NCBI GenBank assembly: GCA_016859345.1
Contig: CM029121.1
Span: 9,079,911 to 9,143,910 of the forward strand
Direction: 5' to 3'
From: Istiophorus platypterus
Lineage: Eukaryota; Chordata; Actinopteri; Istiophoriformes; Istiophoridae
Length of the DNA: 64,000 bases
Position numbers and translations under genes: made by a program. Below the pieces are notes generated by a model. That model ran no database searches. It was not told the DNA's origin and saw only the letters and a program-made list of their open reading frames with translations. This document shows, piece by piece, positions 49,186-61,622 of this stretch (the stretch's first letter is position 1; each line of letters starts with the position of its first letter).

Positions 49186-52100
49186 ATGGAGGCTGTAGTT
49201 GACTTCATAAATGTATTCCAAATTCAGGCCAGCAGATGGTCTGTGACACTCAGCCTGTTCCTCATCTCTTTAGGTCTTCTCTACTGGTGAGTAAATCCTT
49301 AAGCTCCATGTCTGTGTATGATGTTGCAGCAGCTGAGAAAATGAAGTTAGTTATGTAAATCGCTAGAAACATAAAGCACACATTTTCAGTAATTTACAGA
49401 CATAAGAAAACTCAAGATGAAATACCACTTGTGTGCCCCAAGGAATGTAACCAATCAGTTACCACATTCACACTTCAGTCAGATAAGAAAAGACTCAAGT
49501 CAAGAATGTGAGGCAGAATATTTAGGAAAAGACTGTTTACAAAAACTCTGTGATCTATATCCTAGGTATTCAATTTACCCGTTTTCAGTCCTTTCTCGAT
49601 GTGGCATCAAACATCCAAAGCCAGTACCTTTCTTGGGAAACATATTTATGTTTCGGCAGGTAAGATATTGCTGCAACTTCCATCAAATTGATTTGCACCT
49701 TGACTCTATCCTTTTTTTTCTTAATCTTTATCCTGTGTCAAAATTTTTTTGGTATATGAAATATTTTACCCAATGATGTGAGAAACATTTTCCTTCCCAC
49801 ATATTTCTGCACTTTATCAGATATTTACAGGAAAAACACTCAAAATCAGAAACATTTTATGTACATTTTAACCATGGTCAACGGCAAATTCCCATATTGA
49901 AAAAAAATTTAAATGTAGATTTATTTGTATTATCCATCTAATGACTTGATTTTAAAACACTTAATATCAGTCACGGAGATCATTGCTAAAATTGAAAGCA
50001 GACCTTCATCATCATCTTTATTCTAGTTTTTCAGGTTAAGCTTCAGATTATTTCTGACCTTGGATAATGAAAAGTGGGCTTTTCATTTGAAGGATGCAAA
50101 GAGTTGGCATAAGCTCATCTGTGTTACAAGTAAACAGCGTGTTGAGACAAAAACATTTTTCCCGCTTCTTACTCTTTCCTTTGACACCTTCCCACAATAT
50201 ATGCACATACATACATACAAACAAACAAACCCACACACATGGCTTCACAATGTGCTTCATTATGAAGCCTTTATGTAAGAATGTACACATGCTTTCCTTA
50301 ATTTGTTTCATTTTCTCTCTCGCTGGCTTTTAGTTTTGGTCAGGGATAAGAAGTGAGTTTCAGTAATGGTCCTTTTAATAGGTTGTCTGTTCCCTGTACA
50401 GTATATGCAACTTTTCACAGAGACTCTGTAAAAGAGTTGTGAGGCTGATTACGCACAATACTGATATCATTTTTGCAATTAACATTAAGTTGACATTGTT
50501 CTTTAATGTTCTTTTCAGGGTTTTTTCAACCCGATTGCTGATCTAATTAGGACACATGGCAGAGTTTGTGGGTAAATAAAAAAAAATAACAACAACTTTC
50601 TACATCAGTGTTTGGTGAAATGATAGTCTGCACATTTTACAGATTTGAATTCTTCCACATTGTGAAATGAGATGGATACTTGATAGGCAACGTCCTAATG
50701 TATGTGAGCAGCATTAAGATTATTTGATTAAAATGGGACTGGTTGTATGGTAGGTACTATTTGGGGCGCAGACCGGTGGTTGTAGTAGCAGACCCTGACA
50801 TGCTCAGACAAGTGATGGTCAGAGACTTCAGCAGTTTCCCAAACAGAATGGTGAGGACATTAACCAAAGCAAAACATGTACATTTTGAGGTTATTCATTA
50901 TTCAAATATAAGCTTCAATGGTGTTGTGATAAAATACGTTTTGTGCCTGTACTCCCCTATTCTTCGACAGACTGTTCGCTTTGCCACCAAGCCAATGACT
51001 GACTGTCTGCTCATGCTGAGGAATGAACAGTGGAAGAGAGTGCGGAGCATCCTGACCCCATCGTTCAGTGCTGCTAAGATGAAAGAGGTGAGATATGAAT
51101 GCTTGAATTGATAGGGCAGCAATAAGAATCAGCCCATATTGGTCACAAAGACTTTTAAGTTGTCCTCAAATTTGTGAATCAGTGCAGCATATTATAAGTG
51201 GTTGCATGTTAAATCTCACAGACATCTTAGAGTAAAGGTTTTTGTCTGATAAGTTTCTGTCACAGATTGAGGGTAAGAAGTGTGAAGTTGGAGATCTGAC
51301 AGAGAAAGTAGAGGACCTTACATTTAAAATCTTAAGATTTGGTAAAACTCTATTAAAACTGTAAAAACAGAATATTGAAATTCCTTTTTTTGTCAAATTT
51401 TCACTTAGATTATGTATGAAATGATGATAATGAAATCACTGTTTTGTACATAACTAAAGTTCCAATTTGTTGTAACTGTTTAGGAGTGTTTCTTTGGAAT
51501 TCAGGGTTAAGCCTGTTGGCCTTGTACTGATAAAGCCATCTAACTAATTCGTGGCAACTGCTTTTAACTTAAGCATATATATCAGATTTGTATCATTTCA
51601 GAGACATTTTATACATCCAACCGTTGACTGTATTCATTGGTATTTTGTCTACTAGGTCTTTTTCGACTGTATGATGTGATTGTGCTTGCTGTGCCTCTGG
51701 AAAAACACTGACTCTTTCCACATTTTTGTGGTATTTATAGACCAATATTTCCCCAATACAAAATTGACAAGACAGGTTCACGTTTGTCTTTTACTTCCCA
51801 GAAGTCTCAGCTGTTATGACAAGTGTCACTGTTTTTTCTTTTATCTTGTAGATGGTTCCACTCATCAACACAGCCACTGATGCCCTGATGAACAACCTGA
51901 ATGTGTACGCTGAGTCAGGAGAGGCCTTTGACATCCACAGGTAATTACAAACACAGTGTACAAAGACTATTAGTGAGTGAGTGAGTGAGTGAGTGAGTGA
52001 GGGTCTCTTTTTCTGTCCTGTCTCATATTTTTGTTTGTGTGTCTGTTTTGCAGATGTTTTGGCTGCTTCACAATGGATGTTATTGCCAGTGTGGCATTTG

Positions 52101-52209
52101 CAACTCAGGTCGACTCTCAGAACAATCCAGATGACCCGTTTGTCCGCCACGCTCAGATGTTCTTCTCCTTTTCTTTCTTCAGGCCCATCATGCTGTTTTT
52201 CAGTCAGTC

Positions 52210-52291
<82 letters not shown>

Positions 52292-52420
52292 GTCAACCTA
52301 CATGTATATACATGTGTATAAATATATATATATATATAAATACACATGTATGTGTATATGTATGTATGTATGTGTGTGTGTATGTATATGTATATGTATG
52401 TATGTATGTGTGTGTGTGTG

Positions 52421-52455
<35 letters not shown>

Positions 52456-55131
52456 GTATGTATGTTTGTATGTATATATATATGTGTGTTTGTATGTATG
52501 TGAAAATATCTAAGTATGTCTGTATATATGTATATGAATATGTATGTATGTATATGTCCTTGTGTTTGTGTGGTTGTATATTAAGATATCTGGAGCTGCC
52601 ACATATTTCTTCATTATATGATAAATTTGAAGAAAATTGAGCATGCAATAAAAAATGTTGGCATTTCAGGTTGGGTTAAACCAACAAATCTGGTTTGTTT
52701 ATCCAGTTGCTTTTCCTTCCATCACTGCTCCTCTGGCGGGACTTATCCCCAACAAGAGACGAGACCAGATGAACCAGTTCTTTATCAACAGCATTCAGAA
52801 GATCATCACACAGAGAGAAGAGCAGCCTCCTGAACAGGTGAAGCTCATAAACATTTAAATTGTTATGTCTTCAAGAGGGATCCATTTTCCTTTTTTTCCT
52901 TGATCATTTGTTTATTCTGTGTACTATCTGCAATTTTCTTCATGGTTACCATTTCTTGTACATAATTTAATGCTTATAGAGGCGTCGAGATTTCCTTCAG
53001 CTGATGTTGGATGCTCGAACCAGCAAAGAGTCTGTGTCTTTGGAACACTTTGATACAACAAACCATGCTGATGAGCTCAATAACAGGAACCAGCAAACGC
53101 AGCCATCGGCCTCAGATCAGGACAATGACCCTCTTCGCCAAAAGGAGCCACACACTAGGCGTCCCCAGAAAAAGATGATGACTGAGGATGAGATAGTGGG
53201 TCAGGCTTTTGTCTTCCTCCTGGCAGGCTATGAAACCAGCAGCAACACATTGGCCTTCACTTGCTACCTCCTGGCCCTCCACCCTGAATGTCAACGCAAA
53301 GTACAGGAAGAGGTGGATGAGTTCTTCACTAGATATGTGAGTGTATCACCTAGCGCACTAATCCAATCTTGTTTACTTCATATAGTTGTTACATAAGGTA
53401 GCAGTTCTGGGTTTATCTTGTGTTACCTGTTGTTGTAGGTGTCACCAGATTACACAAATGTTCAGGAGCTGAAATATTTGGACATGGTTATATGTGAAGC
53501 ATTGCGCCTCTACCCTCCTGGATTCAGGTAAAGGAAGCTGTTAAATGAGGCTAAAGGATGCATGTTTACTGGATTTAGCCCTATCATAATATTTATGATA
53601 TAATTATTCACCGAGGTCATGCAGCAATCAGGTAAAGAATAAGAAGAGAGTTGAGGTCTTTAAAACATTCAGGGTCATTCTTTTCTATGGTATTTTTTCC
53701 ACAAAGGTTTGCACGAGACATCGACCATGACTGTGTGGTGAATGGCCAGTTCCTCCCTAAAGGAGCGTCGCTGGAGATCCCAGCGGGCTTCCTTCATTAT
53801 GACCCAGAGCACTGGCCCGAGCCTGAGAGGTTCATCCCTGAGAGGTTAGAGGAAGTGACAGTAGATAAGCAAATCTATAAACCTTGTGTTTCAGTCTCCT
53901 AAAAATCTATTACATGTCTCAATGTATTTACTGACAAATTACAAATTTGGCATCAAGAAGGAAAATTATCAAGATTAGACTGTGACCGTCTGCAGTAAAC
54001 TTAAAAGTAGTTTGCTACAGCCAAATGAAAATTTTGCATTAATGTCACCTTACTTTCAGCTAGATATTACTCAAACAGCAAACATTTCGGGAAATGGAAA
54101 TCTTCACTACTGCTTTTATTTCAAAAAATAAATTGTTGTTGATCTCCAGATTCACACCAGAGGCGAAAGCCAGTCGTCATCCATTCGTGTACCTGCCGTT
54201 TGGGGCTGGTCCCCGTAACTGTGTAGGAATGAGGCTTGCTCAGCTGGAGATCAAAATGGCTTTGGTTCGTCTGTTTCACAAGTACAGCATCGTGACCTGC
54301 TCCGAGACAAAGGTGGGTTGGCCATTTTAAATACTAAATACAACAGTCTAATAAACATTAATTTTTAGTTTTAGAATCACCATCGTCCGAGCTACAACCA
54401 TTTATTTAAATATAGCTCAGGTGATACTGGATATATAACTACAGAGAGACAGCCCTACAGTAAATACATTTTTAAGAAAATGACTATTGATTTAGTCTGC
54501 ATTTGGATCTATCAGCAACCCCTCCTCCTACACACACTGATATGTGCATCGTTATAAAGAAAGGGAGAATATCAAAGCATCTTTTCTTAATGGATCATAG
54601 AGTGAAAGTGCATCCAACAGTAGAAGCAAACAAAGTAGTCAAAGTTGTTACTTAATCCCTGTTGTATGTACATTCTTTGGTAACATTTGTTCACAGCTTT
54701 TACCAACATCAATTCAAGAGGAAAAACCATTGTCTTTACAGGCTGCGAGTGTTTTCTCTATTTTTGTGCACTCTCTTTCTTTTACACACCTGTCACAAAG
54801 CATAAGGGTTAGTATATTAAGGTGTGCAAAAGCTGCTATTGCCTTGCCTGACACATGGATTATCCAAACTGTGATCAAAAAAAGGCTTTTATTATACATC
54901 TACATTGCTTCAATTCACAGTGCAACAGTGACCTAAAATAATCTGTCAACTAAATCTGAAAAACACAAATCTGTATGGAAAAGTTCTTTCAGATATTTTT
55001 TTTTTCTCTTTGTGCAGGTTCCTCTTGAGCTGAAGTCATCAAGCACTTTAGGACCTAAAAATGGCATATTTGTGCAAATCACAAGTAGAAACATGGGTGG
55101 ACATTCATCAAATTCTCCACCAGATGATTAG
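49186..55131 (+). CDS. tbxas1: Thromboxane A synthase (cytochrome P450 5A1), 13 coding exons
   Basis: TBXAS1 is an ER-membrane P450 that isomerises prostaglandin H2 to thromboxane A2. Exons read as 49,186-49,286; 49,566-49,659; 50,519-50,571; 50,754-50,850; 50,971-51,087; 51,852-51,940; 52,054-52,202; 52,707-52,837; 52,980-53,336; 53,439-53,527; 53,707-53,844; 54,150-54,312; 55,018-55,131. All junctions are GT-AG with consistent phases, giving 563 residues (human about 534). Visible parts are an N-terminal hydrophobic anchor (about 17-34), HPKP-PF-GN, the YYLGRR strand, helix C W136xxxR140, the I-helix AGYET (T363), ExxR E416/R419, PERF near 470, and the haem loop FGAGPRNCVG with Cys496. The long exon-9 linker before TEDEIVGQAF is characteristic of CYP5A. 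The human enzyme has Ile at the T363 position, so this copy is CYP3-like there. CYP3A is the nearest alternative; exon-level similarity and PARP12 next door favour CYP5A. Confidence 0.93.
51972..52001. repeat. (GTGA)n microsatellite in tbxas1 intron 6
   Basis: Seven or so GTGA units in the short intron between 51,940 and 52,054. Confidence 0.9.
52211..52290. repeat. (TATC)20 microsatellite at the start of tbxas1 intron 7
   Basis: Twenty perfect TATC units begin eight bases after the donor site of exon 7 (exon end 52,202). They are followed by about 260 bp of mixed TA/TG/TATG repeats up to about 52,570. The repeat occupies most of the 504-bp intron. Confidence 0.96.
52300..52570. repeat. Cryptically simple TATG/TG/TA-rich tract
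   Basis: Mixed runs of TATG, TGTG and TATA with no long uniform stretch. It gives Tyr/Val/Cys-rich open frames on both strands that are not genes. Confidence 0.9.
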
Positions 55132-56075
55132 AAACGCAACGTTCATCTTCCTGGATAGTAGAAAAATTCTGTGAAAAGTAACAAATAATGCTGTGGGTCT
55201 GCCACATTGTATAGTATCTCAGGTTCACATCTGAATCTTTAATTTCTCTTGCATCAAAAATATTACCATAGATGAACCGTGTCCTGCATACCTCCATTAT
55301 TTTGCTCATCTAGTGCCTTTTTTCTGAAGGAGTGAGCTGGAAACTGGACCGAGGATGAGTATTGATATGCTGTATTGACATTAGCACAGAAGTGTAGTTG
55401 ATTCCAACCAGGCACCATGAAGGATGCAGTTGAGCTCCCTCTGGACTCCCTAATGATGGCTTCATCAATTATTATGGTAATGAGAAAAATAAGACTGACA
55501 GAAGGAGCTGGAGGACATGTGAATAAAACAGACAGCCTCTTACCTCAATGTATAGCAAAACTGAATATTATGCAACTGTAATTTTGAAAAGGTTGATTAA
55601 AAAAAAGTACGGTACTTCATCTGCATTTATCACTTGAACTTATATCTGCAGTTTGGTTTGTTTTGCCTGCAGGGAGTTACCAGATACAAAAATATTTTTG
55701 TAAATTTTAGATTTATCATTATCATATTTCTGAGTGATCCACTCTGCTCAATTGAAAGCTGCTTTTTTTTGGGTAAAATGATTGCTCAGCGTGTATTAGG
55801 TTTTTAAGTTTGATCACCTTTCTCTGGATGTTGTCATTTATAATTTTTATTGAAACACCTTATAGAAAAATATTTTTTTTCTCATGTTAGTGGATAAATC
55901 TGTTCTAGGTTGAATTTTAACCGATGCTTGGATGTGATTATAAGTTAATGAATTCGAAATGCAGTATTATATTAATTCTAGGGATCAAAGGTGATTAAAG
56001 ATGGGGACTAAATATGCCTGTCTGAAGGGTGTACATTTGTGTGTAAATAAATATTCAAACAAAATGATGGGATTT
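55132..56075 (+). other. tbxas1: tbxas1 3' UTR with two candidate poly(A) signals
   Basis: AATAAA occurs at 55,522-55,527 and 56,046-56,051 downstream of the stop codon at 55,131. The second has T- and G-rich sequence after it and is the better candidate for the main end. No other gene is visible here. Confidence 0.45.
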
Positions 56076-56084
56076 CTGTTTATT

Positions 56085-56754
56085 GGCTGCTCTATGAAAA
56101 CAAAGTGGTTAAATATTTAGGTTAATTAAATGGCATATTAAAACATGCACAACAATCGGTGAATTTCATTCCATATTTGAACACCAGGCCATTTTGTTGC
56201 CTTCAGCAGCCTTCAATCAGACTGGGGTTAATGACCTTTGGATCAAATTCTTCCCACTACGATATAAACATCAGTCATAAACATAAACCATTATCAGGGA
56301 AAAGCATTAATTGTTTATAAACATTCTACAGTGCAAAAATACACATTCTCTGGCACATTATGAATTAATCACAATTCACTGTAATAACCCTACTGAAAGA
56401 TTACATTGAGTATTTCTGATTTCTCCTATCTTTCACTTATGTTCAACATATCAGAGGGAAATATTGTAAATATCTGTTTAGAGAATACAATGCTTTGCTA
56501 TAGATTAAACCATCGGTGTATATAAAGTAGTTAAAATTAGTTCCACCTTATCATGCGGCTATTGTGCTGGTTTTACTTTTGATACATTTTTGTTGATAAA
56601 GCTTCTGTGACTTTACAAATGTAAGATTTTGAACGCAGGACTTTTTTACATTTTACAAAGGATCTGTGCTGCTACTAGTCAAAATAATGAGCATCCCCTA
56701 ATGTAGGTTTTTCCTGACCAAAATCTTCAGGAAAGGAGACAACAACAGTATGAC
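56085..56754 (-). other. parp12: parp12 3' UTR candidate, converging on tbxas1
   Basis: Downstream of the parp12 stop codon (minus strand, 56,757-56,755), the first minus-strand AATAAA I found is the complement of TTTATT at 56,079-56,084, only about 30 bp from the tbxas1 signal on the other strand. No coding is seen in this stretch. The true 3' end could be an unrecognised variant signal nearer the gene. Confidence 0.35.
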
Positions 56755-59700
56755 TTACAAGTAATCGATAATATACTCTGGATAAATCTGTTGCTTTTCA
56801 AAGACAACAAAGATCTTTGGGTTGGTCTCAGAGTCAACACAACTGTCAAAGAGGGTTCTGCTGTTTACTGTTTTTTCCGGTGGTCGGACAAATCCGTTCC
56901 TTCCCCTGCAGTAATCCCCCACCAGGACCAGAGCAACGAACATGATCTTGTTCAGGCTTCTTTTGGCCTTGGCATATCTGTCTGAGTAGGACGCATCTTT
57001 GGCAAAGTAGCTCCCTAACAAATAAGTAACTGTTAGCATTTACATGTTCTTGAGGAAAAACCATCATTGGTTTTTATCTACTGCCCTGATGAAGTATGCT
57101 GTTTTCTTTCAGGTTACTTAGTTAACTTTAGAAGAAAACACAACACAGAACAATGATTTTGAGGAAAACACATTTCTTTTGTGGCTTGTCAACATTGGAT
57201 ACTGCATACTGGATAGTCATTGTATTACTGAAATGGCTGCTGAGGCTGCTTTACCTTTGCCATAGGCCGTCCCATGGACACCACACATCCTCCAGTCAAA
57301 GTTTTGCTCACAGATGGCCTCAATCAAGAGCTCATCTGTCCCATGGAACAAGTAATGCTGATTCACAGGTTTCCCTCCATTTCTCTTCTTCATCTGCTCT
57401 TGCTGCCTGAACAGAGAATAAAAAAAATTTAGGCAGTCATGTGTTTTAGGGACACACACGCTTATTAGCTTTCTTGCATATGACTCCCATTTCTGTATAG
57501 TAAGCTAAGCCGATCAGCCAGCAGCTGATTGGCTTAACTTAGCATAAAGAATGGAAATAGGGAGAAAACAGCAACTTTGGCTCTGGCACTGATGTAGTCA
57601 GGCAGCCATTAAAGACTTCAGAAAGTCACCTTGAATAAGTGAGGTACATGACCCCTGCCAAAACCATAATGTGTAATTTTTTTTTGTTAATTCCAGAACT
57701 AAAGAGGTGCTGATAGTCAAATTTTGGACAGGGCAAGGTTACCTGTTTTTCTCTGTTGAGATGGTAGCTTCATATTTAACACAGTGTAGTAACAATTTTC
57801 TCATCTAACTCTCTGAGAGAAAGCAAATAATTTAATTTGTCAAGAAATGTTGAACTTTTTCTTTTGTTAAGTTGAGAAAAAAATGATTTACCACTGAAAG
57901 ACTTTCCAAAGCGAGGGGTTCTGGATCCTCTTGATGCTGTTAATTTTTCTATTAGGCATAGTGCGCATGAACAACATCTTGATCATATTATAGTCATTTG
58001 CAGATTCTGAGAGAAGTACAAGCTGAAAGATATGCGTAAAGTGCAGATAAACAAGTCATTAACGAGGGATATAGATATAGATTCAGTATTTTATTGAGGA
58101 ACAAAACACAGTAAAACATAAAGCACAATAATAAATGCTGTCAAGATACCTTATATCCAAAATCAGGTAGAGCATTCTTGTCCCAGTGAAGTGGATAATT
58201 TTCAGCTGTGGACGAGCTGGAGCTTTGGGATGATGCACTAAAGAGGAGACAAACATACAGCAAGAACTGACTGGTGAAGTCACTTGAGGCACTGAGATAT
58301 CCAGAAAAACAGTGTTATAATCACAAGGACAATGCAAAATCTGTGTCTATAACTGGAAATGCAAATACCTCTCCAGCTTCATCTTCACATCAAGAGCAGA
58401 TACAAAGCAAGGCCTCCTTCTGACCTGTCTCTTAGTTTTGTATTTCAAGTTCTCTTGATACATCTGCTGGGTTCCTGGTTCTCCTCTGAAGTGGAGAGTA
58501 TACAGCTGTCCACCAGCACTAAAATGAATATCTTCATCTTTGTCTACCTGGTACACATTCTCCAGAGTTTCAGAAGTGACAGAGGCTGTTTTCTTATCAT
58601 CACCCTAAGGAGAACGCAAAAAGCAGAGAACATACAAGCGAAGTTTAGATTTTAAATTTTCTAGAGATTAAAACATGGAAAAATTAAAGTGAAGATTGAA
58701 GAAGGGAATGTAGCAAAGCTAAATCTACCTGTCCCCTTAAACGGGTACTATTACGGATAACGGGCTCTTTTACTTTTAAGACTTTTCATCTGATCATCAC
58801 TGAAGACACATAACTGCATTATTTGTTCAAGTCTGACTGACCTTTCCAAACTCCAGCCATTTCTGGTTGTTATCCTGCCAGTACCAAAGCCATTGTGTTG
58901 TAAGAAGGAAGTGAGGGGGCTTTGAGACAGAGGAAGCACTGGACAGGCGACGAACTGGAGCCCCTGCATATTTCATCTTCAAGAAGTCAACTACCTTTAG
59001 GCTGGGGGATACAGAGCTGAAAGCAAGCGGAGTACAATAAATAAACAAATTTGTTTTTTCTACAAAATATTTATAAACTAAAAGACTGTGTGTATTTCTT
59101 CATTCATGCACCTTTGAAAGAAATTGACAATCCCTGAGATGGTTGATGGTTCATCAGTCATGGTGTATGTATCATGTCCCGGGTCACAGTAGGCCTTCTC
59201 AATGTCCTCCATATTAGGCAAATTCTTCCAGGTCAAACCATCGCTGTCTAAAACTTCCCATTTGTAAGGTAATTGCCAATGGACACGAACACACTTCTCT
59301 GGGAAAAAATATACAAGGATACAAAGGTACTCATTAGGCAGTGGTAGTTGTAATGTATAGACATTTATTTTCTTTTCACACACAGCTACACACATGTTGA
59401 GGGGTTACTGAACTGTAGATGCAGCTTGTTCTACCAGTTCTACCAGCAATATTGTTACCATTGAAGCTGCAGTGTCTGCAAATGAAGAAGAGGCAGATTT
59501 CATCCCTGCATGCATTATTCATGGGTGTAGATAGACTAGCAGAGCTGGTGGGGGACCCAGGGTTCTTGTGGGTAGGCTGCTGGGTGAGGCGTCTTGCCTC
59601 TGGCAGCACTGCAGTTGACACATACATGAAATGTATAATGTTGAATATCATGCTCATTAGATGACAAAAAAAAATAAAATAAAAATAAATAAATAAAAAA

Positions 59701-61622
59701 ATCAAAAAGTAATATTTCTATAAAAATAACTCTTTACCAGGAACAGCAGAGGCCCATTCACCCATGATGATGAATTTATTTCTGTAGATCTCTTTGAGGT
59801 TTTTAATATTCTCCGGACTGAATCCACTGAAAATCTTCATCCTTTGTGCATCAATATCATGTAGTCTCTTACATGATAAGTCAAACTTACAGTCCCCCTG
59901 GAAATAGTGCTGGCAGACATGAAGCTTGCTGCAGGAGGTAGTGAACTTGCAAGTGCCATGTAAACCGTTGCCCCTGTTGTAATGTGGGCATATCTAGAGG
60001 GGTGCATAGTAGAGTGGCCACAGCATTACAACAAAATATAGTCTATCACAGTTCATTCAGAAATGTACAATATTCTGACCACAATAGCAAGAGACTCAGA
60101 ATTCACACGTCTTTCTCCCACCCTTGCCAGTAAAACCTACCTCAGGAAGAAGATATGGATCATTCTGCAGTAACAGCTGGAACAGCTCTTTTCCTGTCAA
60201 GTCTTGAAGATCATATCTCTTCAAAAGCTTGGCATTATGCTGAGAATCCAAACTATGTAGGTTCTTACACCTCTGTCTAGAAATGAAAAAATGATAAAAA
60301 TACTATGCCGGGAGAGAGTTTTAGTTTTACAGAAGTAACCCACTGAAATAAGGTGTGTCTAGCCTCTGTAGCTACACACAGTCCTCTGGGGACTTATAAA
60401 CCAGGATATAGAACCTACATTGATATACAAACTTAAATTTGTCATTATGTTAAAATATAAAAGAAAGAGAGAAAGAAAGAAAGAGAGAAAGAAAGAAAGA
60501 AAGAAAGAAAAAAGCATCACAACATTTCTCCGTTAATATTCTGCTGCCTATATAGTGATCATACTATTTCATCAAACTTACATGTAAAATGCTGGCCTCC
60601 TTCAGGCTAAAAAAAAGGCACCAACTACACTTTGAGTGTCCACAACATCACCCATCAGTGTACAACAGACTAGTGTAGTGTAGAGTAATGTGAGAGTGGA
60701 TTGTCCAAAGGAAATGATGACCAAGGTCCCATAAGAGGAAGTGAATAGGCCGTTTTAACAACAGATAATTTGTAGGGAAAGCACAGGTGTTTTTAACACA
60801 GTCACACCTGCATTGCCCTCAGGTGAGTCGGTTCCAGCCTGGTTCCAGGTGTTCTGCCCTGACGGGACGACGCCCTTTAATACTCGTTTGTTTGACTTTT
60901 GCTCTTCCTGTTACGGCAGGTCAAAATGTCAGCCATGATAAAAGTTAACTAGACGAATGGGGCCCGTACGCCGAACGCATGCATTGTCTTTGACGATCTC
61001 ACGTCGGAGAAGAAACGCCAGCGTTTGTCATTTTCCACAGCGGCGCTTGATTGTTTTGTTTTTGTTTTTTTCGTTTAGGGCGACGCTAAGGCAAACATCT
61101 GCACATTTTAATAAACATCTTTGGTTGTTACACAGTGTTTTCACCGACGACGGTGAAAAAACCCCGTTTGGCCTTTAACGCGAATATTCACCAACTTCCT
61201 CACGACTTGTTTTTGTTTGTTACACGTTCAATCACGGCCGTGGGATAATGAGCGCAGCCCGATGCCGGACAAATCACCAGTTTAGTACAGAAGCAGGCCA
61301 CTTACCCGAACGTACAGTTTCCGCAAACCAAATACCTGCACAGGTGTAACCTGTCGCAGCCCGGACAGTCGCCGGGTTTTCTCTGACAGATGCGCAGACT
61401 TGTCCTGGCCGCGACCAGACTATCGGGGCCGATGGTTTGACCGTCGGTCGCCTTCGCACCGTCGGGGTGAACGGCGATGGTGCAGCGGTCGGACAGGGCT
61501 CTCCGCAGGACCGGCGCGGCGACGCGGAAAGTCCGGGCGATCTCCTCCAGGCGCTTGAGATCCAGACACCCCCCGTGGTCGCACAGAGTCTTGGTGATGA
61601 AGTTAGAGACGTCCGAGGTCAT
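56755..61622 (-). CDS. parp12: PARP12-like mono-ADP-ribosyltransferase, 11 coding exons
   Basis: PARP12 is an interferon-inducible CCCH-type mono-ADP-ribosyltransferase linked to antiviral defence, Golgi and stress granules. Minus-strand exons: 61,622-61,306; 60,276-60,141; 59,993-59,738; 59,608-59,459; 59,298-59,112; 59,016-58,842; 58,604-58,369; 58,237-58,150; 58,022-57,892; 57,406-57,255; 57,014-56,755. Phases agree, giving 695 residues (human about 701). Four CCCH fingers of the form C-x7-14-C-x5-C-x3-H lie at 95-113, 153-176, 178-196 and 275-293. Two WWE domains follow (about 294-370 and 385-480), then the catalytic domain (about 500-695). His580 (LFHGT), Tyr612 (GSYFA) and Ile691 (PEYII) form the H-Y-I triad of mono-transferases; a PARylating enzyme would have Glu third. 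The start codon has G at -3. ZC3HAV1 is the nearest alternative, but it lacks the catalytic His. Fish have more than one parp12-like gene, so the exact paralogue is not assigned. Confidence 0.93.
57495..57870. repeat. Interspersed teleost repeat in parp12 intron 9
   Basis: The intron holds a 17-bp imperfect inverted repeat (AAGCTAAGCCGATCAGC … GCTGATTGGCTTAACTT, two mismatches, 5-bp loop, about 57,502-57,540). Further on, GGTAGCTTCATATTTAAC and TTCTCATCTAACTCTC words (about 57,764-57,812) recall a short non-autonomous repeat found many times in percomorph genomes. Family name and exact ends are unknown. Confidence 0.5.
60461..60513. repeat. (GAAA)n/(GA)n polypurine tract in parp12 intron 1
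   Basis: About 52 bp of GAAA units with GAGA interruptions. The parp12 transcript reads the pyrimidine strand, so the tract is a CU-rich run 185-237 bases upstream of the exon 2 acceptor. Confidence 0.93.

Noticed and set aside
51266..51341. Possible extra tbxas1 exon with good acceptor and donor
   Set aside because: It is 76 nt and would break the frame. Flanking exons 50,971-51,087 and 51,852-51,940 already join into the expected family sequence.
51993..52648. Long plus and minus frames over tbxas1 exon 7 and intron 7
   Set aside because: Only 52,054-52,202 is exon; the rest is TATC and TATG repeat translated.
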